This document shows positions 33,170-44,624 of a stretch of DNA of 64,000 nucleotides, in pieces. The DNA comes from Euphorbia lathyris (lineage: Eukaryota; Streptophyta; Magnoliopsida; Malpighiales; Euphorbiaceae), in assembly GCF_963576675.1 (NCBI RefSeq), contig NC_088913.1, positions 20,844,001 through 20,908,000 on the forward strand, in the 5' to 3' direction. A model generated the notes under the pieces. That model made no database searches. It saw only the letters and a list, made by a program, of their open reading frames with translations, and was not told the origin of the DNA. The position numbers and the translations under genes were made by a program. Every line of letters starts with the position of its first letter. Within the stretch, counting starts at the first letter, position 1.

Positions 33170-34560
33170 AGAGATAAATGGCGAGATGACCTAGCCGCTG
33201 CCCCCAATCTCTGCTTTGATCTTCGACCATAGAGACCGCATCCTTTGCCATTGCTCACCTCTTTGACCGCAGTTCCTATGCGAAATCTCTGCAGACCTCT
33301 TTAGAACAAACGACTCTGACTGCAAATCAGCCCGTCTCACCGCCGTCTTTCACCGCGGTGGTTCAACAATCTATTTCTATCACCGCGCCCCGCCTCTTCC
33401 GCAACTAGTTGTCTCTGAGGAAGGTGGATTGAAGGCAATCCGCATCCAGCAATCAGTTTATGAAGAACGGGTAAAATCTTTCCAGCACTCTGTAATTGGG
33501 CGTGCCTCTCTTACTAAAGGCAAACGCCCCTGGAAACATGATGATTTGAAGCAACATCTGAACAAAATTTGGAAACGATCAATGGACTAGAAGCTTATCT
33601 CACTAGGGAAATGATTCTACCACATTATCATATCAGATGCAGCTGCCTTGCAAACAGTCTGGAGCATGGGAGCCATTCCACTCAAGCCCAGAATTATGCG
33701 GTTCACCCCCTGGACGCATGGCTTCAACCCCGACTCCCACAAATCGACCTTTGCTCATGTATGGGTTCATTTCTATAATTTACCTTGGGAATTTTGGGAT
33801 ACTTGAATAATTATGAGTATTGCACGGGTTGTTGAAATTCCTATTCATTTTGATCACAATACTGTGAATGGTGAATTTGGCCATTATGCTCGGGTCTTAA
33901 TTGATGCGGATTTGTCAGGAGATATATAGTCAAAGGTCCGAGTGGACACCACTTCTCACAAACAGTGGGTCTTCCTTGAATATGAGCATCTCCCGCCCCT
34001 TTGTGCGACTTGTTCCTCAATTGGTCACTTGACAGCTCAGTGTAGACGCAATGTCAAATATGAAGCGCAGAAACATCCGAAGCAGGCCGCGAAACAAAAG
34101 CGTGGTGCTGAAACTAGGCAAGAAAAATCGCTCAATGAACAAGAACACAATACAGAGACCTCAGATTTACCCCAGCAGAGGGATAATGATTTACAAATGG
34201 TTCTTCACATTTCCAGTTTAGCGAAAAAGGCAACAACTAGTGAGTTTGATGTTGATAAGCCTTGGGGAGATTATAGTGAGGATGGTAGTAGGGACAAGTT
34301 CGACACTGAAGGACATGCTAGGATGATGATCCCGGAAGCAATTCGCAATCCCATCGGTATCAATACTGAGGCACCCGACTGGACTAATCAAATCTGGAAG
34401 GTACAAAAGTGGCAGGATATGCAAGTCGCTGAGGATGAGACACAAAAACCGGATGAGGCAACAAAATGGTCTCTGATTAGTCGAAAACAGAAATCACACA
34501 AGTCTATCAGTGAATCTCGCTCTAAAAGACAGAGCCGACCACCTCTACGCTATCAATGTT
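33170..34560 (+). pseudogene. LINE-4 ORF1: DUF4283-like and zinc knuckle
   Basis: Frames near 33410-33580 encode GGLKAIRIQQSVYEERVKSF and VIGRASLTKGKRPWKHDDL, the DUF4283-like N-terminal part. Later frames give a nucleic-acid-binding part with WVFLEYEHLPPLCATC and the knuckle CATCSSIGHLTAQC near 34000-34040. A lysine- and glutamate-rich tail follows to a stop just after the ORF2 start at 34556 (overlap of a few bases). Stops occur near 33590, 33806 and 33928. The stretch before 33410 is more GC-rich than the surrounding DNA. Confidence 0.75.
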
Positions 34561-37500
34561 AGTACTCTTTTGGAATTGCAGAGGGATTAGAAACCCTCAC
34601 ACCCGACGCGCCTTGAAGCTTATTTGTAATGTAAATCGTCCGGATTTGGTTTGTTTGGATGAACCGAAGGTTTCATTTGACAGAGTGGACTCATCCTTTT
34701 GGCTTTCGTTGGGCTTACAGCTAATTTCTAGTAACACACATGGTTCGATTTGGCTATTTGACAGAATCGGTAGTGTTGTGCAGAATTCTGTTCTTGTGGA
34801 GCATGAGTAGCATATCACCATTCAACATGGGGTGATTGGGTGCATTGTTTCTTTTGTTTACGGCAGTACTTCTGCAGCTCATAGAAGGGAGCTTTGGAAT
34901 TCGTTGTTGTCTTATAACGGTGGTAGTGTTTGGCTTGTTGTTGGTGACTTCAATATTATCACTAGAGCTCATGAAAAAACTCGGAGAGGTCCTGCTAATA
35001 GATCTTGCAACGACTTCCACGGTTTCATTAACAATGGGAGCTTGATTGATGTTGAAACCACATGTTTTGAATTTACTTGATCCAATGGTTGACTTGGTGA
35101 TGCTCATGTCGAAAGTAGGCTTGATAGAGCCCTGGTGAACGAAGGCTTTGTTGATTCTTGGGATAGAATCCGTTGTTCCACTCTCCCACGGAACCATTCG
35201 GATCATTGCCCGATTTTGATTTCCTGTGAGGTTGGCTTGGCTCGAAAATCCAGATTTCATTTTCTCTCAATGTGGACCACACACACTGTGCTTCATGAGG
35301 CCGTGTCGGATCACTGGCATAGCTCGCACATTTTTTTACCCCCGGGTCAGCTTCTTTGGCATAAATTGAAGACTCTTTGACCGATCCTTAAAACTTGGAA
35401 CAGGAATGTGTTTGGCTTGGTGGAAGTTAACATTGCTACGGCTAAAAGAAAATTGCAGCAGGTCCAATCAGATATCTCTGAACATGGTTTTATAGGGACA
35501 GGCAAGCTCAGGAAGCCCAGGCTCAGGCTGAACTCGATCTGCAACTCTATCGGCATGAACTGCTCTTCCAGGATCGGAGTCGGGTGCAGTGGCTGTCAGT
35601 TAGGGACCGCAACTCCTCGTTCTTTTACCGGGCGGCAAAAATTAAAAAATTTCAGGCTAACTTAAGCACTTTGATGATTGATGGGGTGCTTACAAGCGAC
35701 GAAAATTGTATTTCTCAACATGTTATTGATTTTTATACTTCTTTGTTCACTGGCAACTCTCAACCGACTGACCTGAGCGCAATTGCAAACACAATTTCGG
35801 CTCTAGTGACGATTAAGGATAATGAAGGATTAATGAATCGGTCGTCCGTCGATAAGATTAAGGTCGCGGTTTTCAGCATGAATCTGGATAGTGCGTCTGG
35901 TCCAGATGGGTTTGGAGGGATTTTCTATCAACATTTCTGGGACATCATGGGCACAGATGTTTGTGAAATGGTTTTCAGCTTTTTTGACAGGGGTTGTGTT
36001 TTCCCAGACATGAATTCCAGCCTAATGGTGCTTCTTCCAAAGGTAAACGGAGCCATTGCCATCACGCAGTACAGACCTATTGCTATGAGTAATTTTAATT
36101 ATAAAATTATTGCAAAAAATCCTTGCTGGCAGGCTTGCTCCGGTGGCTGCAAAAATTGTGTCTGACAATCAGTTTGGGTTTATACAGGGGAGGAGTATTC
36201 ATAACTGCATTGCTACAACTTCGGAAGAGATAAATATGATGGGTAAGCGTGGTTTTGGAGGATGGCATTAAAAATTGATATTCGAAAGGCTATATGCTGG
36301 ATTGGAATTTCCTCTTGGCAGCTATGGAAGCTTTTGGATTTTCTCTATGTTTTCGTGGTTGGATTCTGGAAATCCTGGGCTCGGCCAAAATCTGAATTAT
36401 GCTTGGGGGTAACGCGAAAGGTTACTTTGGTTGCTCTTGTGGAGTTCGCCAAAGGGATCCTCTCTCTCCTATTTTATTTAGCATCGCGGAAGATTTCTTC
36501 AGTCGGTGGGTTCACAGGCTTGAGCAACATAGTACTCTCACATCTAGGTTGTACGCATCTCGGGCTAGTTTCCCCTCCCATCTGCTATATGCTGACGATA
36601 TGCTTCTTTTTGGCAAAGCCTCTATGAGAAACATGAAATGTACCAGGGATCTTTTTTAATTTTATGTAGCGATTTCGGGTCAAGTGGTGAATTGGGAGAA
36701 AACAAAGATTTTCTTTGGTAGTCACATTAGGAGCCATAAGAGGTTTCGGCTCGCTGCGTTCCTAGGTGCTGGGGTTGCGGATCCACCTTTCACCTATCTT
36801 GGCATCCCCCTATTTCATGGGGCTCCTAAAAACAGATATTTACAGCCGATTGCGGATCAGTTCATGTCCAAGTTCAGTTTATGGAAGGAGCAGTCGTTGT
36901 CTTTTGCAGGAAGGTTAACTTTGGTCCATTCGCCTCTCACTGGTGCTCTTATTCACTTTATGCTAATCTACAGGTGGCCGGTTGATCTATTGAAAAGAAT
37001 TAATAGGCTATCAGAAATTTTTTTTGGACTGGTAATCGTGAGTTGCACAAACTTGTGGTGGTTCTTTGGTCTATTTGTTGTCAACATAAAGACGGGGGAG
37101 GACTTGGGATAAAGGATCTGAGCCTTTTTAATTATGCTTTGTTGGGGAAATTCTGTTGGAAACTTTTACAGGGATGTACTTTCGTAGCCAGGCTACTTCG
37201 GACCCGTCTTCTCACCGCTTCTGGTCAGCTGAAGCAATATGTTACTAATTCTTCGGTTTGGATATCTTTCCGCACCATATTTAGCAATATCAGAGACAAC
37301 GTAAATTCATGGATTGGGGACAACTCGAGTTTGTATTTTTGGACGGATGCGTGGATCCATCCAACCATAGTTGATCAACTCGAGATTCCTGCCTAGGAGC
37401 AGCGAACTCTATTTGAGCCAGTAAACAGATTTCACGCTCTCGGGCTTTGGGCGAATATACAGGACTTACCTTTACCTTTCTCGGTTCAGGAGAATATTAT

Positions 37501-38440
37501 GCAGATAAAGCAGGGCTTAGATGCGAGGGATGTTTGCATCTGGACGATTTCAGATTCTGGCTTTTCTTTGGCTTCAAGGTGCAAAATATGCAAGGCGCAT
37601 GAAGAATCCTCGGAACATCTATTCACCTCTTGCGATGTGGGGTCCTCATTGTGGACAGCCATTTGGAATCACTTTGGCGTTACGGTAAATCTTCCGATGA
37701 TAAATTCTTTCCCTAGCCTGCTGAGGCAACAAATTCCATGCAATAAAAGAAAGAAGTGGCTGGTGGCGTTAATTACTTGCTCATGTTATATCTGGCACAT
37801 TAGGAATAAGGCCGTGTTGGATAAGGAGCTCCCTTCAATCCAAAGGTTAGTTGCTCGCCTATTTTCGTATATATCGAAATCCGCTGGTGTTGATAGCGGA
37901 ACTGCTGCTGATCCGGATCGAAACAGACCGCCGAAGCCTGATTACAAGTTCATTAGGTGGGTGGCGCCGCCTGTGGGGTGGATTAAAGTTAATACAGACG
38001 GTTCAGCCATTGGTTCGACGGGTAATGCAGGTGCAAGGGGAGTTTTCCACAATGTTAGGGGCTTCGTCATAGGATGTTTTGTGTCTGCACACATAGCTGA
38101 ACTTAAAGCAGTTCTTTTTGCAATTGAATCAGCCGGGGAGAGGGAATGGCACAACCTTTGGATCGAATCTGACTCACCTTATGTGGTAAATATGTTCAAA
38201 GGTATGGAGGTGAGGGTGCCTTGGTACGTTCGGCAAGAATGGCTACAGGGTCTGTCGCGATGTGCGCTTATGAATTTCAGAATTTCCCACATTTACTGCG
38301 AAGGAAATCAAGCTGCTGATAGCCTTGCTAGATTTGGCACCACGGCAACGAGTTTGACTTGGTGTCATGTTGCACCGTCATTCTGTCATTCTTTTATTTT
38401 TGATGATCTTTGTAATGTAGCTCATGTTCATTTTGTTTAA
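34556..38440 (+). pseudogene. LINE-4 ORF2: endonuclease, RT, RNase H (broken)
   Basis: It starts MLVLFWNCRGIRNPHT, the endonuclease opening, with VWLVVGDFNIITRAHE near 34.93 kb. RT appears from 35.58 kb (RDRNSSFFYRAAKIKKFQ, SASGPDGFGGIFYQHFW), with GVRQRDPLSPILFSIAED and the catalytic HLLYADDMLLFG near 36.58 kb; the YADD is intact, but ADD is preceded by several frame changes. Connection and zf-RVT parts follow (CKICKAHEESSEHLFTSC near 37.6 kb). A long last frame, 37499-38440, carries RNase H: IKVNTDGSAIGSTGNAGARG, then IESDSPYVV and CEGNQAADSLARFG. Known plant LINE organisation; inactive here. Confidence 0.85.
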
Positions 38441-38569
38441 TTCTTCCTTTGTATTTTTCATTTTTTTGTTCCTTTCGGGTTGATTGGGGTGCCGACCTAG
38501 TTGGGATGTCATGCGTTGAGCCTTTAATCACGTCTCGACATTCTAATAAAAAAGTATGAGAACATAAAT

Positions 38570-39120
38570 AATATGGAAAGAGGAAGGGACTTTTTTGAAA
38601 TTAGGAATTGATAATTAGTTTGTTTTTGTTTTTGAAGAAAAGAATTGATAATTAATAATATAAATATCATCACTAATTCACTACAAAGAGGAAGATAAAA
38701 AAGGTAGTTTATATTGGTTTGGGGGTTTGGACAGATTGATAAAAATTTATGACTAATTATAGTTATTTATACAGTGTATATAGGAAAAATAGGAACTATA
38801 AATTTATGACTAATTATTTATAGTTTATCTATGTAAATAGGAAATGGAAACTATAAAATGACTGACATATATATAAACGGTTCGGTTTTTAAGTAATTTG
38901 TATCAAATCGAACCGAACTAAGTTTAAAATCGATAATACTAAAAACTCTAAACCGATTTTGAACCGAACGGAAAACCAAATTTTAATGCGTTTGGTTCGG
39001 TTTTGCGGTTTTAACTGCATTATGAATAGCCATAACAAGGCACATGTATCACACACATGATGAGTTAAGGGAGTCTCGAAGTTCGCAACCAGTAAGTATT
39101 ACGGTTGTCCTCACGATACG
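38570..39120. other. Intergenic DNA with a CGGTTCGG-rich repeat
   Basis: At 38877-39017, AACGGTTCGGTTTT, AAATCGAACCGAAC, AACCGATTTTGAACCGAACG and TGGTTCGGTTTTGCGG alternate in both orientations, a familiar type of plant hAT-like repeat without definable ends here. CACTACAAAGAGG near 38689 looks like a CACTA tip but lacks subterminal repeats. No gene seen. Confidence 0.4.
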
Positions 39121-39124
39121 TGTG

Positions 39125-39272
39125 TGATGAGGGACAGTGTAAATACCAAATTTATTATTTATTTGTTAATATCTACTAGCTCTATATAGTATTTGAATAG
39201 TTCAAATCTCTTATATCTTAGGAGATCCATCTGTTGTAACCTCTCTCTATATTGTATTAAACGTTCAGCAAA
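39125..39272 (+). mobile_element. Possible copia-type LTR fragment
   Basis: TGATGAGGGACAGTGTAAAT leads through GATCCATCTGTTGTAACC to CTCTCTATATTGTATTAAAC and ends near TTCAGCA. The phrase order resembles the U3-R-U5 layout of small plant copia LTRs. No internal domain or second LTR is present, so at best it is a solo fragment. Confidence 0.3.
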
Positions 39273-39284
39273 GGTAAAATCTTT

Positions 39285-39560
39285 GCCATTGGTAGTATTT
39301 GGCAACGATTTTAATTAAAAACCGTTGTCAAATACCACCAAACACTACCAAAGGTATCAGTTTTTATTGTATGCGGTCTTCAAAGATCTTACATTTGACA
39401 TCAATTTTTTTTATAAAGATTCCATTAATGGTCATTGACAACGGTTTTATTAAAACCGTTGCCAAAAGTAAGATCTTTGTGTAATTTGAACGTTGCCCAG
39501 ATTGATGCCATTGGTGGTATTTGGCAATGGTTATAATTAAAACCCGATCCTAAAAGGATA
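39285..39560. repeat. Hairpin-rich repeat block built on GGCAACGGTTTTAAT
   Basis: TTGGCAACGATTTTAATTAA / AAACCGTTGTCAAATACC, GACAACGGTTTTATTAAAAC / CGTTGCCAAA and TTGGCAATGGTTATAATT recur in inverse pairs. AAGATCTT-type words also repeat near both ends. This resembles CACTA subterminal arrays, but no tip is visible. Confidence 0.45.
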
Positions 39561-39574
39561 AAACAGTTGTTGCC

Positions 39575-39660
39575 AAAGCTACATTTTACTGAATTTATAT
39601 AAATTCTATCATCTGAACGTCAATACTTTTACTGAATTTATATAAATTCTATCATGTGAA
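39575..39660. repeat. Tandem duplication, about 44 bp
   Basis: TTTTACTGAATTTATATAAA followed by TTCTATCAT is present twice in succession (about 39583 and 39627). Confidence 0.7.
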
Positions 39661-39892
39661 ATACGTAACAATGATGAGGAGGACAAATTTTTTTGTCATA
39701 ACATTACCCCAATAGCTACATTTTAACTTAATATTTTTCCAAGTTAGATTAATCATGAGAATATAAATTCAGCGTCATGAGAAAAATTTGGTCACTTAAA
39801 GGTAAAAGAATTACCAAAGACAGATTTTGCCCTTCATCTAAACCATCAACAAATAAAGCCCTATGACAATGTTAATTCTACTATTAATTCGA

Positions 39893-40182
39893 TTTTTTTT
39901 ATTGAAATACGGATCTAGCCTAATGGGAATCTCAACCAGGTTGGCGCCCCAAAAAGGCAAATAACCAAATATATAAATGAAGAGATGGAAAAAAAAAGTA
40001 TGAAACCAGTACAAAGAATGTTTTAAGAAAATCTAAACATATTTCTACCAATAGCATTATCTCTAGCAAGAAGAGAGCAGAAGTGTGGAAGGGTATTCCA
40101 TATTTGTAAATCTGAGGCCAGACGTCCGTAATTAGCAAGAGCGTCCGCCACTTGATTTCCCTCGAGGAACACTTGATTTCCC
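39893..40182 (-). pseudogene. Short 5'-truncated LINE relic (RNase H end and 3' UTR)
   Basis: On the minus strand, about 40178-40030 reads EGNQVADALANYGRLAS and ends FRFS and a stop, the C-terminal end of a LINE RNase H. A 3' UTR with GGGGCGCCAACCTGGTTGAG follows, then a poly(A) (plus-strand T run from 39893). The opening motif matches the CEGNQAADSLARFG of LINE-4, so it is a truncated relative. Next to its 5' end, CACTTGATTTCCCTC is duplicated (about 40150 and 40171). Target duplication not identified. Confidence 0.75.
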
Positions 40183-40892
40183 TCAAGTATTTAAATTAGT
40201 AAATCATAAAAGGATATAACTTTATGGTTTTATATATAAATGTGACATGGTGGAGGGTTGTGAAAACCTTAAGTTTCTGTGTTGGGATAAAAATGTATAT
40301 GTATATTGCATTAATTGAAAATCATCTGATATATGAGATAAAACAACTTTTGCATCTTTACAAATCTAAGAGCAGACTATGTAAAGATAATTAAAATATA
40401 TTACAACTTTTTGGATTTAAGGGTAATTTCAACCATCGTCATAAAAAGAATTTGTACTTCAATTTTCAAAACATCATAAAGTATATATCCCTGTGATGGA
40501 CCATTGAGTTTTCTAAGTGGAATAAAATCAGAAAAACCACAACTTCTTGAAGAAACAGAGAACTGCCCATTACCTGTACAAAATCAGATAACATAAATCA
40601 AAGTTCATAAATAATAAAATCCTCATATCATAGTTAAAAAAAATCATACTGGATTTCATAAATACCTTTTCTTTCATAGTTATTCTTACTAATACCATAG
40701 GGATTCGAAATACGTAAAACATATCGAGTACACAACTTTTGTCGAAGTTCAAGAGCAGATCATCCGACCTTAAGAACAATGACAAGCTTTTGCCATTTGT
40801 GGCGGAAGAATCCCCATTTGGATAAAGCAGTAAACTCCTAAACCATATTCCATTCCAATATTAGAAAAATTATACATAATTGATTATATGAT

Positions 40893-41102
40893 TATAAAGC
40901 AATACATTTAGATAAAGCAATACATTTTCCACATTTAACTTATTTTTTTTTTCAACTGAGTGATCAATTGATTATATTTTACCCAAGTTCAGAGGGCTAA
41001 CTGAATATTTTATGCAAGTTCAGAGGATATCGGGACACTTTAAAAGTTCAGGGAGTCAATCAATCTCTTTTCACAAATTCAGGGCAAATGATGTATTAAG
41101 CC
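40893..41102. mobile_element. MULE MITE fragment (right arm) in an intron of the TRAF-like pseudogene
   Basis: ATTTTCCACATTTAACTTA, GAGTGATCAATTGATTA, GGGCTAACTGAATATTTTATG and the end GATGTATTAAGCC follow the right part of the 2145-3839 MITE phrase by phrase. The left arm is missing, so no target duplication can be paired. Confidence 0.7.
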
Positions 41103-41472
41103 TAAGTTATGTATAGATAGCATACTTACCATTTATATCCACCAATATCAAATGTGTTGGATATGTAAGATTTTTTGTGTAGATCTGTATAATTTTGAAT
41201 TTTCCAAGAGTAAGTGTTGTTTGAATTAGATAGGTCCTTCAAAACTGAGGCAGACTCCCCTTTGCTAATAGACTCCAAAACGAAAATCTCAGCACCAAAT
41301 ATGCAACAATCATTAATGAGGTATCCATTTGATGAACCTTTAAAAAGGCTGAGTGGAAATAATTGGTCAAATCCCCATTCTGTTTTCATTTTATAAAAAC
41401 GCCTTACCCTCCCCATGCCATCTGTTCAAATGCTCACCAAAATTAACCAACCAAATTTAACATAGCTATATA

Positions 41473-41651
41473 AAGGGCAGCCCGGAGCACTACGTGTCCC
41501 CGCTCAGTGAGGGTCCAGAGAGGGATACCACCACGAGGGTGTACTGGGAACAAGATTTCCCCTACCAATTTATTTGGCAAAAGACCACTCCTACCCGTGA
41601 CCTCTTGGTCACACGATAACAACGTTTATCGTTGCTCCAAGGCTCGACCTC
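41473..41651 (-). mobile_element. Au-type SINE with about 16-bp target duplication
   Basis: The 179-bp insertion is flanked by TTAACATAGCTATATA (41457-41472) and TTAACATAGCAATATA (41652-41667), one mismatch. Read on the minus strand it starts GTCGAGCCTTGGAGCAACG (box A region) and has GTGACCAAGAGGTCACGGG (box B region), then the conserved body with TACACCCTCGTGGTGG and CCCTCACTGAGCGGGG. This order is that of the plant Au SINE family, which is tRNA-derived and moved by LINE enzymes. It lies in intron 3 of the TRAF-like pseudogene. Confidence 0.8.
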
Positions 41652-42418
41652 TTAACATAGCAATATATATTATAAATTAAAAATTAGGCTAAAAAATTTA
41701 GCCTCATTGTACAAGGCATTGTAGTCTTAAATCTAATATTTACTTCACAATATAACTGCAAACATAGCACATTTTGGGTTTGAAATTGCATATTTACTAA
41801 AGATTGCACATGTACATGGAGGCTAAATTTGATCTATATGAAGCTAATTTTATTTATCTTATCCAGTAACTAAGTAAATGTTACCTTGAACAGTCAAATA
41901 CTTATCCAGAATTTTATTATAAACAAACAATTTGAAGCACACATTGACCTCCTGATGTGAGGTAATTGAATTTGATTCACAAAAAACTAAGTATAGAGAG
42001 ATAAACCGATTCTGATTCTGGTTTCCTTTAAGCCCAACACACAGTCTCCTGAATGCAACAAAAAAGGAATAACATATGTATCCATAAACAACTTTGCTCA
42101 TGAATTAAAATAAAAACATAATTGTTTTACTCACCATTTGTATCCAGCAACTTCAAAATCATTTGACTCATATTTGTCAAAGTTGGGATTCGATAGCAGA
42201 AAGGAGAAGTTATTGATCTTAAATAGATAATGAGCAGGTGGTACATCCCTTAACTCCCATGTCACTTCTGTTGAATATTACAAATATATGATGAGATTGA
42301 GTTTTTGATCTGTTCTTTTTTGTATAAAGAAATTCAGTGATCCGTGAAAAAGCATACCTGTTTGTTCTTCGGCTGGTAATGCTTCCATGACTATCTTGTT
42401 CAATTTTCTTTTAGACAT

Positions 42419-43640
42419 GCCACAATCTTCTTCTTTTAAATTACAATTCTGGCATTGTAGGGTATTATATATATATATACAAATGGAATGGGAAAAGGTA
42501 AAAGTTGAAAGGTCTTTTTAAATCGAATGTTAAACCACAAGTGAAAATTGTTCTGTCAATATTGAAAGTTGAAATCATGTTCTCGATAGTAATAATACTT
42601 TTACTTAATTACTCTTTGGTATTTGCGCCAAATTTAACACTAACATTTTAGGAAAGAGTACTGCTAATTGATTGAGTCAATTAATTTTTACGGCAAGCCT
42701 TCCGAGTGAATTGAAATTAGGTTTAAAATTATTATTTTTTAGCCATAAATTTCACTTTCTCTCTCTTTAACTTTTTGCACATCTTCCTCTCGTGTCAAAT
42801 ATCATAGTTTCTAAAATCCGCTTCCAATCGTCTCTATTCACGAGAAAAAAAGTTAATAATTAGCCGGAAAGAATTAAAGATTAGCATGGTAATCCCAAAC
42901 CTGGTTAAGAAGGGAGTGAAAAAAGCAATAATGGTAAAAATAAAATAGGGTTTTAAGTAACAGCTGAGGACGTTGCAAATTGTTAAAAGATGCCAAACTA
43001 ACTGGTTTAGTAATGTGCATGTTAAAGAACACGATAGAAAAAATATGTTTTGCAAAAAGCTTTAGTTGGTGCCTGTTACAAGTGTGAATGTAATTGCAAC
43101 GCGCCTCTTTTATATAGTTACATATGTACATAAAAAAGTGTTAAGCTTGCCAGAAGTTACTGATTAATTGAAATGTGCCTTTTATTTTAACCCGTTAGAA
43201 ACAACATATATTCTCGAAATTGTATATGCATATTTTATTAAGAATGAACATCTTTCGAACTTCCTCCATCTAAACCTTTATATAATTCTTCTTAAGCGAT
43301 TCGCATAACCAATATCTGATTTGTTAATTAAAGATTTATTTTCGTCAAAAAAACAAATTTTTTGTTGAGAAACCCTACAACGAGGAATATGCGCAAGAGC
43401 ATCGACAACTTAGAAACAAAAGGGAATCTCATGTCATGTTATGGTTTTATTTCGATATGTAAATGACATTATCAAGCTAGTGATATTGAAATTACATGCT
43501 CCATTAAATTTAATTTCTTTTTTAATTTTAGAATCATATATTTAATTTAGTAATATATTAAAATTGAATTTTTTTGATATTGTATGTTCTTTTTGAATTG
43601 ATTTGTATATTTAACTTTCATAAATGAATCAATAACTATT
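42419..43640. other. Intergenic DNA upstream of the TRAF-like pseudogene
   Basis: AT-rich. TATATATATATAC near 42470 sits about 55 bp upstream of the first exon and may be its TATA region. No other gene recognised. Confidence 0.4.
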
Positions 43641-43689
43641 GTAGATACCAAATTGGAATATAAAAAAGCAGTATATATAATAATTAATG

Positions 43690-43890
43690 CTTAAATTATG
43701 TAGGGGCGGTTTTAACCATCCCTAGAGTCGAAAGAGATATTCTAGAATCATGTTTAACTGCCCCTATAAATCAGGAGCTAATTTTTACTCTACCCCATAG
43801 GGGATGATTTCCTCACTAATTTGTAGCTTCGGTCTCCTTTGGCGACAGATTTAAGCCGGTTGGTAAAACCGCCGCTTTAACCTACAAGCG
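43690..43890. repeat. Possible CACTA subterminal repeat patch
   Basis: Words TAGGGGCGGTTTTAACC, AACTGCCCCTATAAAT, CCCCATAGGGGATG and GTAAAACCGCCGCTTTAACC occur in inverse pairs. The style fits a CACTA subterminal region but no tip was found. Confidence 0.35.
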
Positions 43891-44022
43891 AAAAAACTGT
43901 TAAAGAACATGATAGAAAAAGCATATCCCACACGCAGTGTGGCTTTTTGAAAGATACCTCTTTATTCCCAAAACTTAACCCACAAGCTGTGTATGAACAG
44001 GGCCGGCTCCAGTACTTTAGAG

Positions 44023-44470
44023 CAGTGGCGGATCCAGGAATCGACGTTCGGGAGGGGGGGGCAAATTTTAGTCCGATTATAAAATTTTCGAAGTCCAGCC
44101 TGTTAGGGATGGACAAATTTTTTTAACCTTCTAGCACACTTAAATTTTATGTTTCTTGTATGTTAGCTAAAAATTGTAACATTTTCACACTTTTTTTATT
44201 TTTAGCTATAATTTTTTTAAGAGATATAATAAAAATAACTCCATATAAAACAAAAAATGAGCTTGGTATGGTTTGAACTCATGGCCTCACACCTTAAAAC
44301 AAAACTTTTAACCAACTCAACTAATTTAAACTTTTGAAATAATACTTCATAGGTTAAATATATACTAATATTTGGGGGGCTATACGGGACAAAAATAACG
44401 GTACTCAAGGGCGGAGCCGATGGCCGTGGGGGCTTCGGCCCCCGTGGGCTCTAGGCTGGATCCGCCCCTG
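44023..44470. mobile_element. hAT-type MITE with perfect 8-bp target duplication
   Basis: The ends CAGTGGCGGATCCAG and CTGGATCCGCCCCTG are inverted. CTTTAGAG lies at 44015-44022 and 44471-44478. It is 448 bp with no transposase. A near-terminal GC-rich palindrome GGGGGCTTCGGCCCCC lies near 44428-44443. The interior holds a tRNA-like stretch on the minus strand at 44270-44320. It has inserted into another hAT-like repeat whose tip CAGGGCCGGCTCC starts at 43999. Confidence 0.92.
44270..44320 (-). other. tRNA/SINE-like stretch inside the second hAT MITE
   Basis: On the minus strand GAGTTGGTTAAAAG (degenerate box A, about 44304-44317) is followed by GAGTTCAAACC (box B-like, 44270-44280). It lacks proper tRNA stems. 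It is the second such relic found inside a hAT MITE in this window. Confidence 0.35.
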
Positions 44471-44486
44471 CTTTAGAGGCCCTAGG

Positions 44487-44550
44487 CAGGGCCGATCCTG
44501 ACATTTTTATGGACCTTAGGTGAAAAAAGAGATAAAGAATCTCTTAATTT

Positions 44551-44624
<74 letters not shown>

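Larger units (their letters stand above)
33103..38553 (+). mobile_element. LINE-4: near full-length plant LINE of a second clade, with about 16-bp target duplication
   Basis: GTATGAGAACATAAAT lies at 33087-33102 and again at 38554-38569. The insertion runs from a 5' leader through ORF1 and ORF2 to a 3' UTR ending GCCTTTAATCACGTCTCGAC and a short A tail. The 3' UTR phrase GGGGTGCCGACCTAGTTGGG matches the style of the 3' UTR in the LINE relic at 39893-40190. ORF1 and ORF2 are broken many times. The RNase H is of the compact IKVNTDGSA type, so this clade is distinct from LINE-1, LINE-3 and LINE-5. Confidence 0.9.
40401..42418 (-). pseudogene. TRAF-like (double MATH) gene with one frameshift, six exons
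   Basis: Exons 5' to 3': 42358-42418, 42135-42267, 41885-42048, 41130-41421, 40666-40837 and 40401-40573, all with GT-AG borders at the same places as the intact paralogue at 7038-8716. The first domain has RDVPPAHYLFKINNFSFLL, the linker reads MKTEWGFDQLF, and the second begins NNTYSWKIQNYTDL. Exon 5 is 172 nt where the phases need 173, and its frame slips between RSDD and LELRQKLCTRYVL, so the end of the second MATH domain is lost unless a different splice is used. Intron 3 holds an Au-type SINE and intron 4 part of a MULE MITE. The first exon is shorter than in the paralogue. Probably a recent pseudogene; a short one-domain product cannot be excluded. Confidence 0.75.
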
